From positions 1 through 43,065 of the forward strand of contig JAJTXZ010000038.1 of assembly GCA_021463195.1 (NCBI GenBank): a stretch of 43,065 nucleotides of DNA, read 5' to 3'. Positions within the stretch are counted from its first letter, which is position 1. Each line of letters opens with the position of its first letter. Source of the DNA: Anaerolineae bacterium (GTDB lineage Bacteria > Chloroflexota > Anaerolineae > UBA4142 > SHND01). The notes under the pieces are model-generated. The model saw only the letters and a list, made by a program, of their open reading frames with translations. It was not told where the DNA came from and searched no databases. The position numbers and the translations under genes were made by a program. Shown here one piece after another: positions 32,228 through 39,271 of this stretch.

Positions 32228-32310
32228 TGATGATGGGCGATTTGGTGATTGGGTGAGTTGCGAGAAACGAGAAGCGAGAAACGGCATGCGATACGCGATG
32301 CGCGATGCGC
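32228..32310. repeat. Low-complexity heptad/hexad repeat tract
   Basis: Successive short repeats fill the gap between the ArsR and SQR-like genes: GATTTGGTGATTGGGTGA (about 32240-32257), GCGAGAAACGAGAAGCGAGAAAC (about 32260-32282) and GATACGCGATGCGCGATGCGC (about 32290-32310). They belong to the same class of short repeats seen elsewhere in this window's gaps. Confidence 0.6.
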
Positions 32311-32325
32311 GAAAAGGAAAGCGAC

Positions 32326-33561
32326 ATGAAGAAATTATTGATTCTCGGCGCAGGCACGGCTGGCACGATGGTGGCGAATCGGATGCGCCGTCTGTTGGAC
32401 GATAATGAATGGCGCATCACTATCGTTGACCAACACGAAACGCATTATTATCAACCGGGTTTTTTGTTTATTCCGTTCGGCATGTACAGCAAAAGCGATG
32501 TGGTGAAACCGAAACGCGATTTTATTCCGAGCGGCGTCGAATTCATCATGTCGCCGATTGAAATCATCGAGCCGACCAAGAACCGCGTCAAATTGATCAA
32601 AGACGGACGGTATTTGCAGTACGATTTTTTGGTGATTGCGCTGGGCGCGCAGACGCATCCCGACCAGACACCCGGTTTGCGCGAACATGAATGGTATAAA
32701 ACGATTTTCGATTTTTACACCGTCGAAGGCGCGCTGGCGTTGGCGAAATATTTGCGCACATGGCAAGGCGGACGCATGGTCATTAACATTGTCGAGAATC
32801 CGATCAAGTGCCCCGTCGCGCCGCTTGAATTCGCGATGCTCGCCGATTGGTTTTTTCACGAACAGAATCTGCGCGACCGCGTTGAATTGATTTACGCGAC
32901 GCCCTTGCCCGGCGCGTTCACCAAACCCATCGCCTCGAAACATCTCGGCGATATTTTGGAACGTAAAAATATCAAAGTCGAATCCGAATTTTTGATTGAA
33001 CGGGTGGACCCGGACGCGAAAAAAATCGTATCGTATGACGAACGCGAAATTGAATACGATACGCTGGTAAGCATTCCGCTCAATATGGGGAATGAGGCGG
33101 TGGCGCGTTCGGGTTTGGGCAACGAATTGAATTATGTCGCGGTGGACCCGCACACGTTCATCTCGCCGCAGTATCCGAATGTGTTTGCGTTGGGCGACGC
33201 GGCGGCTCTGCCGACATCGAAAGCGGGATCGGTCGCGCATTTCGCGGTGGATTGTTTCGCGGAAAATTTTTTGCGCTATGCCGATGGTTTGGAAATGCTT
33301 CCGACATTTGACGGACACGCGAATTGTTTTATCGAATCCGGTTTCGGCAAGGGTTTGCTGATTGATTTCAATTACGACACCGAACCTTTGCCCGGCATGT
33401 ATCCGCTGCCCGGTCTCGGACCTTTTTCGCTTTTGCAAGAATCGGAAGCGAATCATTGGGGCAAGCTGATGTTTCGTTGGATGTATTGGAATATTTTGCT
33501 CAAGGGCCAAGAAATGCCGCTGCCCGCGCGGATGAGCATGGCGGGGAAATGGAAGAATTAG
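32326..33561 (+). CDS. Sulfide:quinone oxidoreductase-like FAD protein
   Basis: A 411-residue flavoprotein of the SQR/FCC type. The start is the ATG at 32326 (MKKLLILGAGTAGTMVANRMRR) with AAGGAA upstream. The FAD dinucleotide fold is GAGTAG (8-13); the second FAD motif is NVFALGDAAALPTSKAG (285-301). Two redox-relevant Cys are in PIKCPVAPLEF (Cys162) and HANCFIESGFGKG (Cys334), the positions of the catalytic pair of SQR; the third Cys of type I enzymes (near 125) is missing. A third Cys is at 310. The Cys-poor, hydrophobic C-terminus (FSLLQESEANHWGKLMFRWMYW) fits peripheral membrane binding. It probably oxidises sulfide or a persulfide and reduces the quinone pool. It leads a sulfur-gene cluster. 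Confidence 0.88.
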   Translation: MKKLLILGAGTAGTMVANRMRRLLDDNEWRITIVDQHETHYYQPGFLFIPFGMYSKSDVVKPKRDFIPSGVEFIMSPIEIIEPTKNRVKLIKDGRYLQYDFLVIALGAQTHPDQTPGLREHEWYKTIFDFYTVEGALALAKYLRTWQGGRMVINIVENPIKCPVAPLEFAMLADWFFHEQNLRDRVELIYATPLPGAFTKPIASKHLGDILERKNIKVESEFLIERVDPDAKKIVSYDEREIEYDTLVSIPLNMGNEAVARSGLGNELNYVAVDPHTFISPQYPNVFALGDAAALPTSKAGSVAHFAVDCFAENFLRYADGLEMLPTFDGHANCFIESGFGKGLLIDFNYDTEPLPGMYPLPGLGPFSLLQESEANHWGKLMFRWMYWNILLKGQEMPLPARMSMAGKWKN

Positions 33562-33625
33562 CGGATGGCAAACGCCCAAGGCGCGATGTATTGGGTTGAC
33601 GCCGCGCACAGCGGGAGGGTGAAAT

Positions 33626-34348
33626 ATGTTTGCGACGATGCAAACGGGCGCGCAGGGAAATGAAATGGAAACCGCGTTTGCGGATTTGAACCGCAAGTTG
33701 GATTTGCTCGCGCAGCAGGTCGCGTATCTCACCGCGCAGGCGCAGCAAGCGGAACGCGCGCGGCAAGCGCGCGAGGAATTGACGCGCGATTTGATGCCGG
33801 TGGCGAATGATGTGTTTCGCTTGGCGACGGAACAGTTGGCGGAAACGCAAGAGTATGTGGATTTGAATGATTTGCTGCGTCTGTTCAAACGACTCTTGCG
33901 CAATACGCCGATGCTGGAACGGATGTTGGACCAGTTGGAGAGCGCATCCGAATTGTTCGATACGATGATGCCGTTGAGCGATCAGACATTTGAAAAAGCG
34001 GTGGACACGCTGCAAACGCTGGAACAAAAAGGATATTTCACGTTCGCGCGCGGCGGCATGCAAATCGCGGATAATATCGTGACTTCGTTTACCGCCGCTG
34101 ACGTGAAAAAATTGGGCGATAACATTGTGTTGATTCTCAACGTTATCAAAGGCATGACACAACCCGAAATTATGCAGTTCGTCCACAACACGCTGCTCAT
34201 CGCGGAAAAAGAGGTCGAGAAACCGGTTGATATGTCCCTCCGCGCGCTGTTCAACCAACTGCGCGATCCGAATGTGCGGCGCGGCTTGGCGCTCACGATG
34301 CGCGTTTTGAGCGTCGTCGGCGCGCAGGCGGAGCCGTCGGCGAACTAG
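33626..34348 (+). CDS. DUF1641 protein
   Basis: A 240-residue, largely helical protein with a coiled-coil-prone N-terminus (NRKLDLLAQQVAYLTAQAQQAERARQAREEL) and the DUF1641 core (residues about 135-190: FTSFTAADVKKLGDNIVLILNVIKGMTQPEIMQF). No transmembrane helix is certain and it has no cysteine. DUF1641 genes are frequently adjacent to SQR-like or sulfur-transfer genes and to formate dehydrogenase accessory genes, so an assembly or electron-transfer accessory role is inferred. GGGAGG lies 7 nt before the ATG at 33626. The stop codon is followed at once by a GGAGACT tandem tract and then the dsrC-like gene. Confidence 0.82.
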   Translation: MFATMQTGAQGNEMETAFADLNRKLDLLAQQVAYLTAQAQQAERARQAREELTRDLMPVANDVFRLATEQLAETQEYVDLNDLLRLFKRLLRNTPMLERMLDQLESASELFDTMMPLSDQTFEKAVDTLQTLEQKGYFTFARGGMQIADNIVTSFTAADVKKLGDNIVLILNVIKGMTQPEIMQFVHNTLLIAEKEVEKPVDMSLRALFNQLRDPNVRRGLALTMRVLSVVGAQAEPSAN

Positions 34349-34353
34349 AGATT

Positions 34354-34381
34354 GGAGACTGGAGACTGGAGACTGGAGACT
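34354..34381 (+). repeat. Four exact tandem copies of GGAGACT
   Basis: GGAGACT occurs at 34354, 34361, 34368 and 34375 without change, between the DUF1641 stop codon and the dsrC-like RBS. The same heptamer family occurs at 12251-12323 and near 26861-26884. Confidence 0.9.
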
Positions 34382-34409
34382 GACCACTGATTCATCAGGA
34401 GAAATCAAA

Positions 34410-34727
34410 ATGGCTACAAAAGTGATTGCGGGGCATCAAGTTCAGATGAATGATGAAGGATTCATGACCAATCCGCAGGAATGGGACAGAGAGGTTGCGG
34501 CGGCGATTGCTCAAGCGGAAGGCATTCCCGAATTGACGCTTCAACATTGGCGCGTGATTGATTTTTGCCGTCAGGATGGTATGGCATCGGGCAAAGCGCC
34601 AACGCTGCGCCGCATCACCGCTCTCGCGGGCGTTTCGACCAAAGATATGTTCGCGCTGTTCCCAAAGGGGCCCGCCAAAAAGGTCGCCAAAATTTCGGGT
34701 CTCGGCAAACCGGAAGGATGTGTGTAA
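34410..34727 (+). CDS. DsrC/TusE-family sulfur carrier lacking the second cysteine
   Basis: A 105-residue protein with the DsrC/TusE fold: NPQEWDREVAAAIAQAEGI, LTLQHWRVIDFCR and the C-terminal arm KISGLGKPEGCV. The penultimate Cys104 (CysA) is present. At the position of CysB, 11 residues earlier, there is Ala93. This is the TusE-like or DsrC-like pattern, so it can carry a persulfide but cannot form the intramolecular CysA-CysB trisulfide used with DsrAB/DsrMK. Consistently, dsrAB and dsrMK genes are absent here. AGGAG lies 8 nt upstream of the ATG. Confidence 0.92.
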   Translation: MATKVIAGHQVQMNDEGFMTNPQEWDREVAAAIAQAEGIPELTLQHWRVIDFCRQDGMASGKAPTLRRITALAGVSTKDMFALFPKGPAKKVAKISGLGKPEGCV

Positions 34728-34730
34728 TTC

Positions 34731-34765
34731 ATTATTCGGTGATTGGATGATGGGGTGATTGGGAC
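34731..34765. repeat. Degenerate GATTGG/GATGGGGTGA tract
   Basis: A short low-complexity tract (GTGATTGGATGATGGGGTGA) in the gap before the DsrE2-like gene; same repeat class as at 32240-32257. Confidence 0.5.
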
Positions 34766-34838
34766 ATTTATTTTAAAGGGGCAATGTCTGGCGCTTGCTC
34801 GAATCCAAAATAAATGTCTCAGCGGAGGAGAAATAAAA

Positions 34839-35390
34839 ATGGTAACCGCAACCGCAACTGCGACCACGCCCGCGTTTGTCGTGACGCAAGAAGACAAGCC
34901 GCGTCACGTCGCGTTCATTTGCTCCAAAGGCACGCTCGATATGGTGTATCCCGCGCTCGTGATGGGTTGGGCGGCGTTGGGCAACGGGATTGATGTAACC
35001 ATCTTTTTCACGTTTTGGGGTCTCGACATGATTAACAAAAATCGCGTGGACCACATCGAAATCGCGCCGGTGGGCAATACCGCGATGAAAATGAGCATGA
35101 TGGGTCTGAACACCGGCAATCTCGGCATTCCGCAGCTTGCAGGTGTTCTGCCAGGGATGACCGCGTTCGCGACGAAATTGATGAAGGATAAAATAAAGGC
35201 GCTCGAAGTGCCGAGCGTGCGCGAATATTTGCAAATGCTCGTGGACGCGGGCGCGAAATTGTACGCGTGCAAAATGTCGGTGGACATGATGGGCTTGCGG
35301 CAGGAAGATTTTATCGAGGGCGTCGAAGCGATCGTGACCGCCGGCGATTTTATGGATATGACCGACGGCGCGCAGGTAGTGTTTATTTGA
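34839..35390 (+). CDS. DsrE2-like DsrE/F family sulfurtransferase
   Basis: A 183-residue protein. The start is the ATG at 34839 with GGAGGAG 8 nt upstream; an in-frame extension to 34743 is within repeats. Family stretches are HVAFICSKGTLDMVYPALVMGWAALG, TIFFTFWGLDMINK, MMGLNTGNLGIPQLAGVLPGM and the active-site region LYACKMSVDMMGL with Cys144; another Cys is at 28. DsrE2 proteins are predicted to hand sulfane sulfur between carriers such as TusA and DsrC. The hydrophobic FFTFWGLDM segment is a typical membrane-proximal or dimer feature. Its pairing with the DsrC-like and SQR-like genes supports a sulfane-sulfur relay. Confidence 0.9.
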   Translation: MVTATATATTPAFVVTQEDKPRHVAFICSKGTLDMVYPALVMGWAALGNGIDVTIFFTFWGLDMINKNRVDHIEIAPVGNTAMKMSMMGLNTGNLGIPQLAGVLPGMTAFATKLMKDKIKALEVPSVREYLQMLVDAGAKLYACKMSVDMMGLRQEDFIEGVEAIVTAGDFMDMTDGAQVVFI

Positions 35391-35411
35391 GATGCGGCGC
35401 GCAGCGGAAAA

Positions 35412-35450
35412 AGGGAACGCGTTCTTGGAATTCGGGAACGCGTTTTTTTT
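35412..35450 (+). terminator. Terminator of the sulfur cluster
   Basis: AACGCGTTC (35416-35424) and GAACGCGTT (35436-35444) form the stem, followed by a T-run, 22 bp after the DsrE2-like stop. Confidence 0.8.
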
Positions 35451-35517
35451 ATGCCCGCCGTTGTTGGTAATAGAGTTCATTGCGCCAAACATCGGTCCTC
35501 GCCATCAACAAAGAGTG

Positions 35518-35545
35518 TGATAAAATCCGATGGACCCGGAGGTGA
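35518..35545 (+). promoter_or_regulatory. Extended -10 promoter and RBS of the restriction-modification cassette
   Basis: TGATAAAAT (35518-35526) is an extended -10 element without a good -35. It is followed by a strong SD GGAGGTGA (35538-35545) 3 nt before the ATG at 35549, an unusually tight spacing. Confidence 0.5.
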
Positions 35546-35548
35546 CTA

Positions 35549-35950
35549 ATGGCAACAACAATCACAGAAACCGAGGTCAAACAACATCTTGATCTCTATT
35601 ATCGCCAGCGCGCAGACCGGCTTGCCAACTTGAAACTGCGCGATTTGCTCAAGCACAATTCCCATTTGCGAAATTTGATTTGGATGAATAGCGCGGCGGT
35701 TATCGTTGGTGAATTGATTGAGTATCATCTCGAATCGCATGAAAATTGGTGGCGCGAACTGCTCAAGGACAGAGACTTTTTTCTGCGCGTTGTGAAAATG
35801 AAATTGGCTTTTTGGGATTCGCGTTTTTGTTATGAGAATGAGAATGATAAAGCGCACAACAGATTGGTCAAGGCGATGATTGAGCAATTCTGCAACGCAG
35901 ATTATCATCTCGATTGGGAAAAATTACTGTTTGTGAATGACGCAGGATAA
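35549..35950 (+). CDS. Hypothetical protein at head of restriction-modification cassette
   Basis: A 133-residue, charged, helical protein (EVKQHLDLYYRQRADRLANLK and LIEYHLESHENWWRELLKDRDFFLRVVKMKL). I do not recognise the family. No helix-turn-helix of a C-protein or Vsr motif is evident. The N-terminal third faintly resembles the N-terminus of PmeII-type restriction endonucleases as I recall them, so it may be a remnant or a small specificity/accessory subunit; this is weak. It has its own promoter and strong SD and ends 2 bp before the methyltransferase GTG. Codon use is more AT-rich than in flanking genes, like the rest of the cassette. Confidence 0.6.
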   Translation: MATTITETEVKQHLDLYYRQRADRLANLKLRDLLKHNSHLRNLIWMNSAAVIVGELIEYHLESHENWWRELLKDRDFFLRVVKMKLAFWDSRFCYENENDKAHNRLVKAMIEQFCNADYHLDWEKLLFVNDAG

Positions 35951-35952
35951 TC

Positions 35953-37248
35953 GTGCCAAATAAAAATGTGACTGTTACGCAGTCTGCGAAACGCCCACGC
36001 AAAAAGCCCGAGCGCGTAGCGCGCGAAACTATCGCGCCCTTCCGCTACAATCCAACCTATGCAGCAATGCCCTTTACAGCATTTGGCTCGGTGAACTCTG
36101 CGACACCACTCGATGAGCTCAACCTAAATTGGCGCGAGACCGATTTACCTGAACGGGCGCGAACGAAACACGTTCATCGTTTGCATCCCTATCTCGGCAA
36201 GTTCATTCCGCAGCTTGTCGAGATTTTTCTTCGCAAGTATTTCGCCTCAGGGCAAACTGTTCTCGACCCCTTTTGCGGTTCAGGCACGACCCTTGTCCAA
36301 GCAAACGAGCTCGGTATCAATTCTATCGGATATGACATTTCACTGTTTAATGCGCTACTGTGTCGGGCTAAAACCGCCAAATATAATCTTGAGCGCGTAG
36401 AGCAAGAAGCGTTAGATATTCTAGAAAAACTTTGCCGCGCAACCTCAAGTGAAGGGAAACAGCTGCGCTTGTTCATGGAAACAAAAGCGGCGTTGCGCGT
36501 TTCCATCCCTGACAATCAATACCTCCAAAAATGGTTTGCCCCGCAAGCGCTCCGCGAGCTATTGATATACAGACGCTTGATAGAGTCTGAAGGATATCAG
36601 TATCGGGATTTACTGATGGTAATTCTGTCGCGGTCAGCCCGTTCGGCGCGATTGACGACGCACTTTGATTTAGACTGGCCCAAAAAACCACAAACAGAGC
36701 CATACTGGTGCTTTAAACATTCGCGTACTTGCGAGCCAATAACCGAAGCGTACAAGTTTTTGCGACGATATACGATTGATACCCTGCGACGAATCAAAGA
36801 ATTCGACACGCTGCGAACGGACGCCACCGTCTCGGTCTATCACGCTGATAGTCGCAATACGAAAATCTCGCGCATTGACGGAGTAATCACAAGTCCTCCC
36901 TATGTCGGTCTAATTGACTATCACGAGCAACATGCTTACGCATATCAATTGCTTGGCCTTGAAGACAATCGTCAATCCGAAATCGGCGCCGCAGTTAATG
37001 GCTCAAGCGGCAAGGCAAAGCGACAATATGTCGAAGATTTGGCTGCGGTTTTTCAACATGCCAAAGAAGCAATGTCTGTGGGCGGGCGAATGATTGTTAT
37101 TGCAAGTGACAGAGCTAATTTGTATGGTGAATTGGCGGAGCGCGTTGGAGTGCATGTCGAAGGTGTTGTCGAAAGGCACGTCAATCGCAGGACAGGCATT
37201 CGCTCAAATGATTTTTTCGAGAGTGTATTTATCTGGAGAAAAGTATGA
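35953..37248 (+). CDS. DNA methyltransferase (m4C/m6A, alpha-like order)
   Basis: A 431-residue site-specific DNA methyltransferase. It has a basic N-terminal tail, the SAM-binding motif I DPFCGSGTT (105-113), and the catalytic motif IV SPPY (314-317), which favours N4-cytosine methylation, although N6-adenine enzymes may also carry SPPY. Motif I precedes IV with a long intervening region (a probable target-recognition domain), the alpha-like order. The start is GTG at 35953. The stop overlaps the endonuclease start by ATGA (37245-37248). It modifies the host's own sites, protecting them from the partner nuclease. Confidence 0.92.
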   Translation: MPNKNVTVTQSAKRPRKKPERVARETIAPFRYNPTYAAMPFTAFGSVNSATPLDELNLNWRETDLPERARTKHVHRLHPYLGKFIPQLVEIFLRKYFASGQTVLDPFCGSGTTLVQANELGINSIGYDISLFNALLCRAKTAKYNLERVEQEALDILEKLCRATSSEGKQLRLFMETKAALRVSIPDNQYLQKWFAPQALRELLIYRRLIESEGYQYRDLLMVILSRSARSARLTTHFDLDWPKKPQTEPYWCFKHSRTCEPITEAYKFLRRYTIDTLRRIKEFDTLRTDATVSVYHADSRNTKISRIDGVITSPPYVGLIDYHEQHAYAYQLLGLEDNRQSEIGAAVNGSSGKAKRQYVEDLAAVFQHAKEAMSVGGRMIVIASDRANLYGELAERVGVHVEGVVERHVNRRTGIRSNDFFESVFIWRKV

Positions 37249-38072
37249 AACGTGAAACGCGCTCCAAGATGAAAGGTTATCTTGAAGGATTCATTCACGG
37301 GTTGCTCGACAATTACACGCCAAAATCCGCCCCAAGCGCGAAACGCAGATTTGTTGATTTTGATGAACCTGCCGTTGCGCTAGAGTACTTGAAAGAAGGA
37401 AGCTATAAACCCTTTCATCTTGCGCTGTTGCCCATAGAAATTATTCGCATCAGCGCATTTGTCAACGGCTTTGAAACTTCATTAGGCAACGCCTTTGAAG
37501 AATGCGCAAGACTTTTTGCCCTTGAGCGTTACCCATCTGCATTGAGGGGTTACAAACTTGTTGGCGAACTCTATGCTGATGCTGAAACAAGAATCAAAGA
37601 TCTGCTTGAGGATGTTGGAGATAACACGATTAGAAACAATTATCCAGATTTGGTACGCCAAGTCGTAAAGACCGGAGACAAATTGATCGCACGCACCCGC
37701 AAAGTCGATCTTTATCTGCAAGACGCGAGCGGGCATCAATTCTTTTTTGAAATGAAAGGGCCAAAGCCCAATAAAGAGCAGGCGCTTTCGGTAACCAGTC
37801 GTCTACTTCAAATTCATGCCATCCTTCACGAGACTCCGCCGATGGTGCAAACTTTCTATGCGATGGCATATAACCCGTACTCGGATAAAGTTTATCGTCA
37901 TAGCATTTCACTCAAGTATTTGGATATGAAGAATCAAGTACTCGTTGGTAACGAATTCTGGAAACTTGTTGGAGGTAGTACAGCATACAAGGAATTATTG
38001 GAACTTTGCCAAGAGGTACGAGAAGAAAAAGGCAAAGATATCATTGATCGGCTTGCATTTAATTTATCTTGA
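37245..38072 (+). CDS. TdeIII/MjaII-like type II restriction endonuclease
   Basis: A 275-residue protein resembling the TdeIII/MjaII restriction endonuclease family. A PD-(D/E)xK-type core is visible: Asp155 in RKVDLYLQD, then FFFEMKG with Glu169 and Lys171, preceded by a helical N-terminal half (FVNGFETSLGNAFEECARLFA). The recognition site of characterised family members is recalled as GGNCC, but this is not verified for this protein. Translation is coupled to the methyltransferase through ATGA. Composition is visibly lower in GCGC/CGCG than the surrounding genes, suggesting horizontal acquisition. Confidence 0.85.
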   Translation: MKRETRSKMKGYLEGFIHGLLDNYTPKSAPSAKRRFVDFDEPAVALEYLKEGSYKPFHLALLPIEIIRISAFVNGFETSLGNAFEECARLFALERYPSALRGYKLVGELYADAETRIKDLLEDVGDNTIRNNYPDLVRQVVKTGDKLIARTRKVDLYLQDASGHQFFFEMKGPKPNKEQALSVTSRLLQIHAILHETPPMVQTFYAMAYNPYSDKVYRHSISLKYLDMKNQVLVGNEFWKLVGGSTAYKELLELCQEVREEKGKDIIDRLAFNLS

Positions 38073-38138
38073 GGTACGTTCATCTGCATGGATTCTCGCC
38101 CATTCTTTGCATTCAACGGCTGTATATCATTTGAAAGA

Positions 38139-38180
38139 AACAACCGCGTTCCCGACAACGGGAACGCGGTTGTTGTTTTC
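38139..38180 (+). terminator. Terminator of the restriction-modification cassette
   Basis: A perfect 15-bp stem (38139-38153 with 38160-38174, loop GACAAC) followed by GTTTTC, between the endonuclease gene (+) and etfA (-). Confidence 0.85.
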
Positions 38181-38217
38181 TTTAATTCGCGTCAATTCGC
38201 GCTGCTTTGCGTTTCCT

Positions 38218-39189
38218 TTATCCCCTTCGTTTCCTTATCTCTGCGCAAATCGCCGGCACAACCTGATGCAAATCACCAATCACCGCGTAATCCGCTTTGA
38301 ACATGATGGATGCGTCGGGGTCGGTGTTGATGGCGAGAATATGTTTTGCGCCTTTTGCGCCGACCATGTGTTGAATCGCGCCGCTCACGCCGCACGAGAT
38401 GTACAGTTCGGGTTGAATGCGATTGCCCGTTTGTCCGATTTGGTCGGCGTGTGGACGCCAACCCAATCCGGTGACGACGCGCGAACCACCCACCGCGCCG
38501 CCGAGCAAATCCGCGAGTTCTTCCAAAATCTTGAATCCTTCCGCGCTGCCCACGCCGCGTCCACCGCCCACGACCACGCGCGCTTCGCCGAGCGAGATTT
38601 TGCCCGATGCTGTTTCGACGCGCGCGACGACGCGCGCGCGCAAATCGTTTTCGGATAACTGCGGCGTGAACGCGTCAACGGCGACGGTTTGCGCGTGCGC
38701 TGCCGCTTGCGCGGGAATGGAATTTGGCGCGACGGTCAACAATTTGGTCGCGCCCTTTAATTTCGCCTCTTCGAGCAAACTGCCGCCCCAGCGCAAACGC
38801 GTGACAACATAATCCTCGCCGGTTTGCGCTTGAACGCAATTCGCCGCCATCGGCAAATTCGTTTTCGCCGCGACGTGCGCCATGATTTCATTGCCGCGTT
38901 CGGCGCCTGCCGCAAACGCCGCGTCCGGTTTGTGCGCGTTCAGAATTTCGACGATGCTTTGCGCGTACGCTGCGGGCGCGTATTCGTTTAATTGCGCATG
39001 CTGCGCGAGATGCAGCGTGTTCACGCCAAACGCGCCGAGCCGCGCGACCAAAGCATCGCTTGCGCTGCCGATGGCGCTGGCGTGTAACGGCGCGTTCGAC
39101 ATTTCCGCGAGTTGGCGCGCCAGCGTCAATGCTTCAAACGACGCCTCGTTGACTTTGCCCCTGTCTTGTTCGATGTATACGAGAATCAT
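38218..39189 (-). CDS. etfA: Electron transfer flavoprotein subunit alpha
   Basis: A 323-residue ETF alpha subunit, the usual length. The N-terminal domain (residues about 1-195) is followed by the FAD-binding domain with GEARVVVGGGRGVGSAEGF, GGAVGGSRVVTGLGWRPHADQIGQTG and PELYISCGVSGAIQHMVG, and the C-terminal NTDPDASIMFKADYAVIGDLHQVVPAI. ETF collects electrons from several flavoprotein dehydrogenases and passes them to ETF:quinone oxidoreductase or the quinone pool. It is the last gene of the DMGDH-etfB-etfA unit. The start is the ATG at 39189. Confidence 0.95.
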   Translation of the reverse strand: MILVYIEQDRGKVNEASFEALTLARQLAEMSNAPLHASAIGSASDALVARLGAFGVNTLHLAQHAQLNEYAPAAYAQSIVEILNAHKPDAAFAAGAERGNEIMAHVAAKTNLPMAANCVQAQTGEDYVVTRLRWGGSLLEEAKLKGATKLLTVAPNSIPAQAAAHAQTVAVDAFTPQLSENDLRARVVARVETASGKISLGEARVVVGGGRGVGSAEGFKILEELADLLGGAVGGSRVVTGLGWRPHADQIGQTGNRIQPELYISCGVSGAIQHMVGAKGAKHILAINTDPDASIMFKADYAVIGDLHQVVPAICAEIRKRRG

Positions 39190-39271
39190 AAAATCAGATT
39201 GGACGCGAATGAACGCAGCGCGCGCGGATACAAGCGAAAATCCGCGTTTGTCCGCGTTTAACCGCGTCCTA

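Noticed and set aside
32335-33903. A 522-codon open frame on the minus strand opposite the SQR-like gene
   Set aside because: It is antisense to clear SQR-like coding sequence, has a residue pattern without domains (Arg/Phe/His-rich), and arises from the codon bias of the real gene.
33500-34408. A 302-codon minus-strand frame opposite the DUF1641 gene
   Set aside because: Composition typical of antisense shadow; the + strand gene has a good RBS and operon context.
34410-34727. Full dissimilatory DsrC
   Set aside because: Second redox cysteine (CysB) is Ala93 and no dsrAB/dsrMK genes are present, so the TusE/DsrC-like label is safer.
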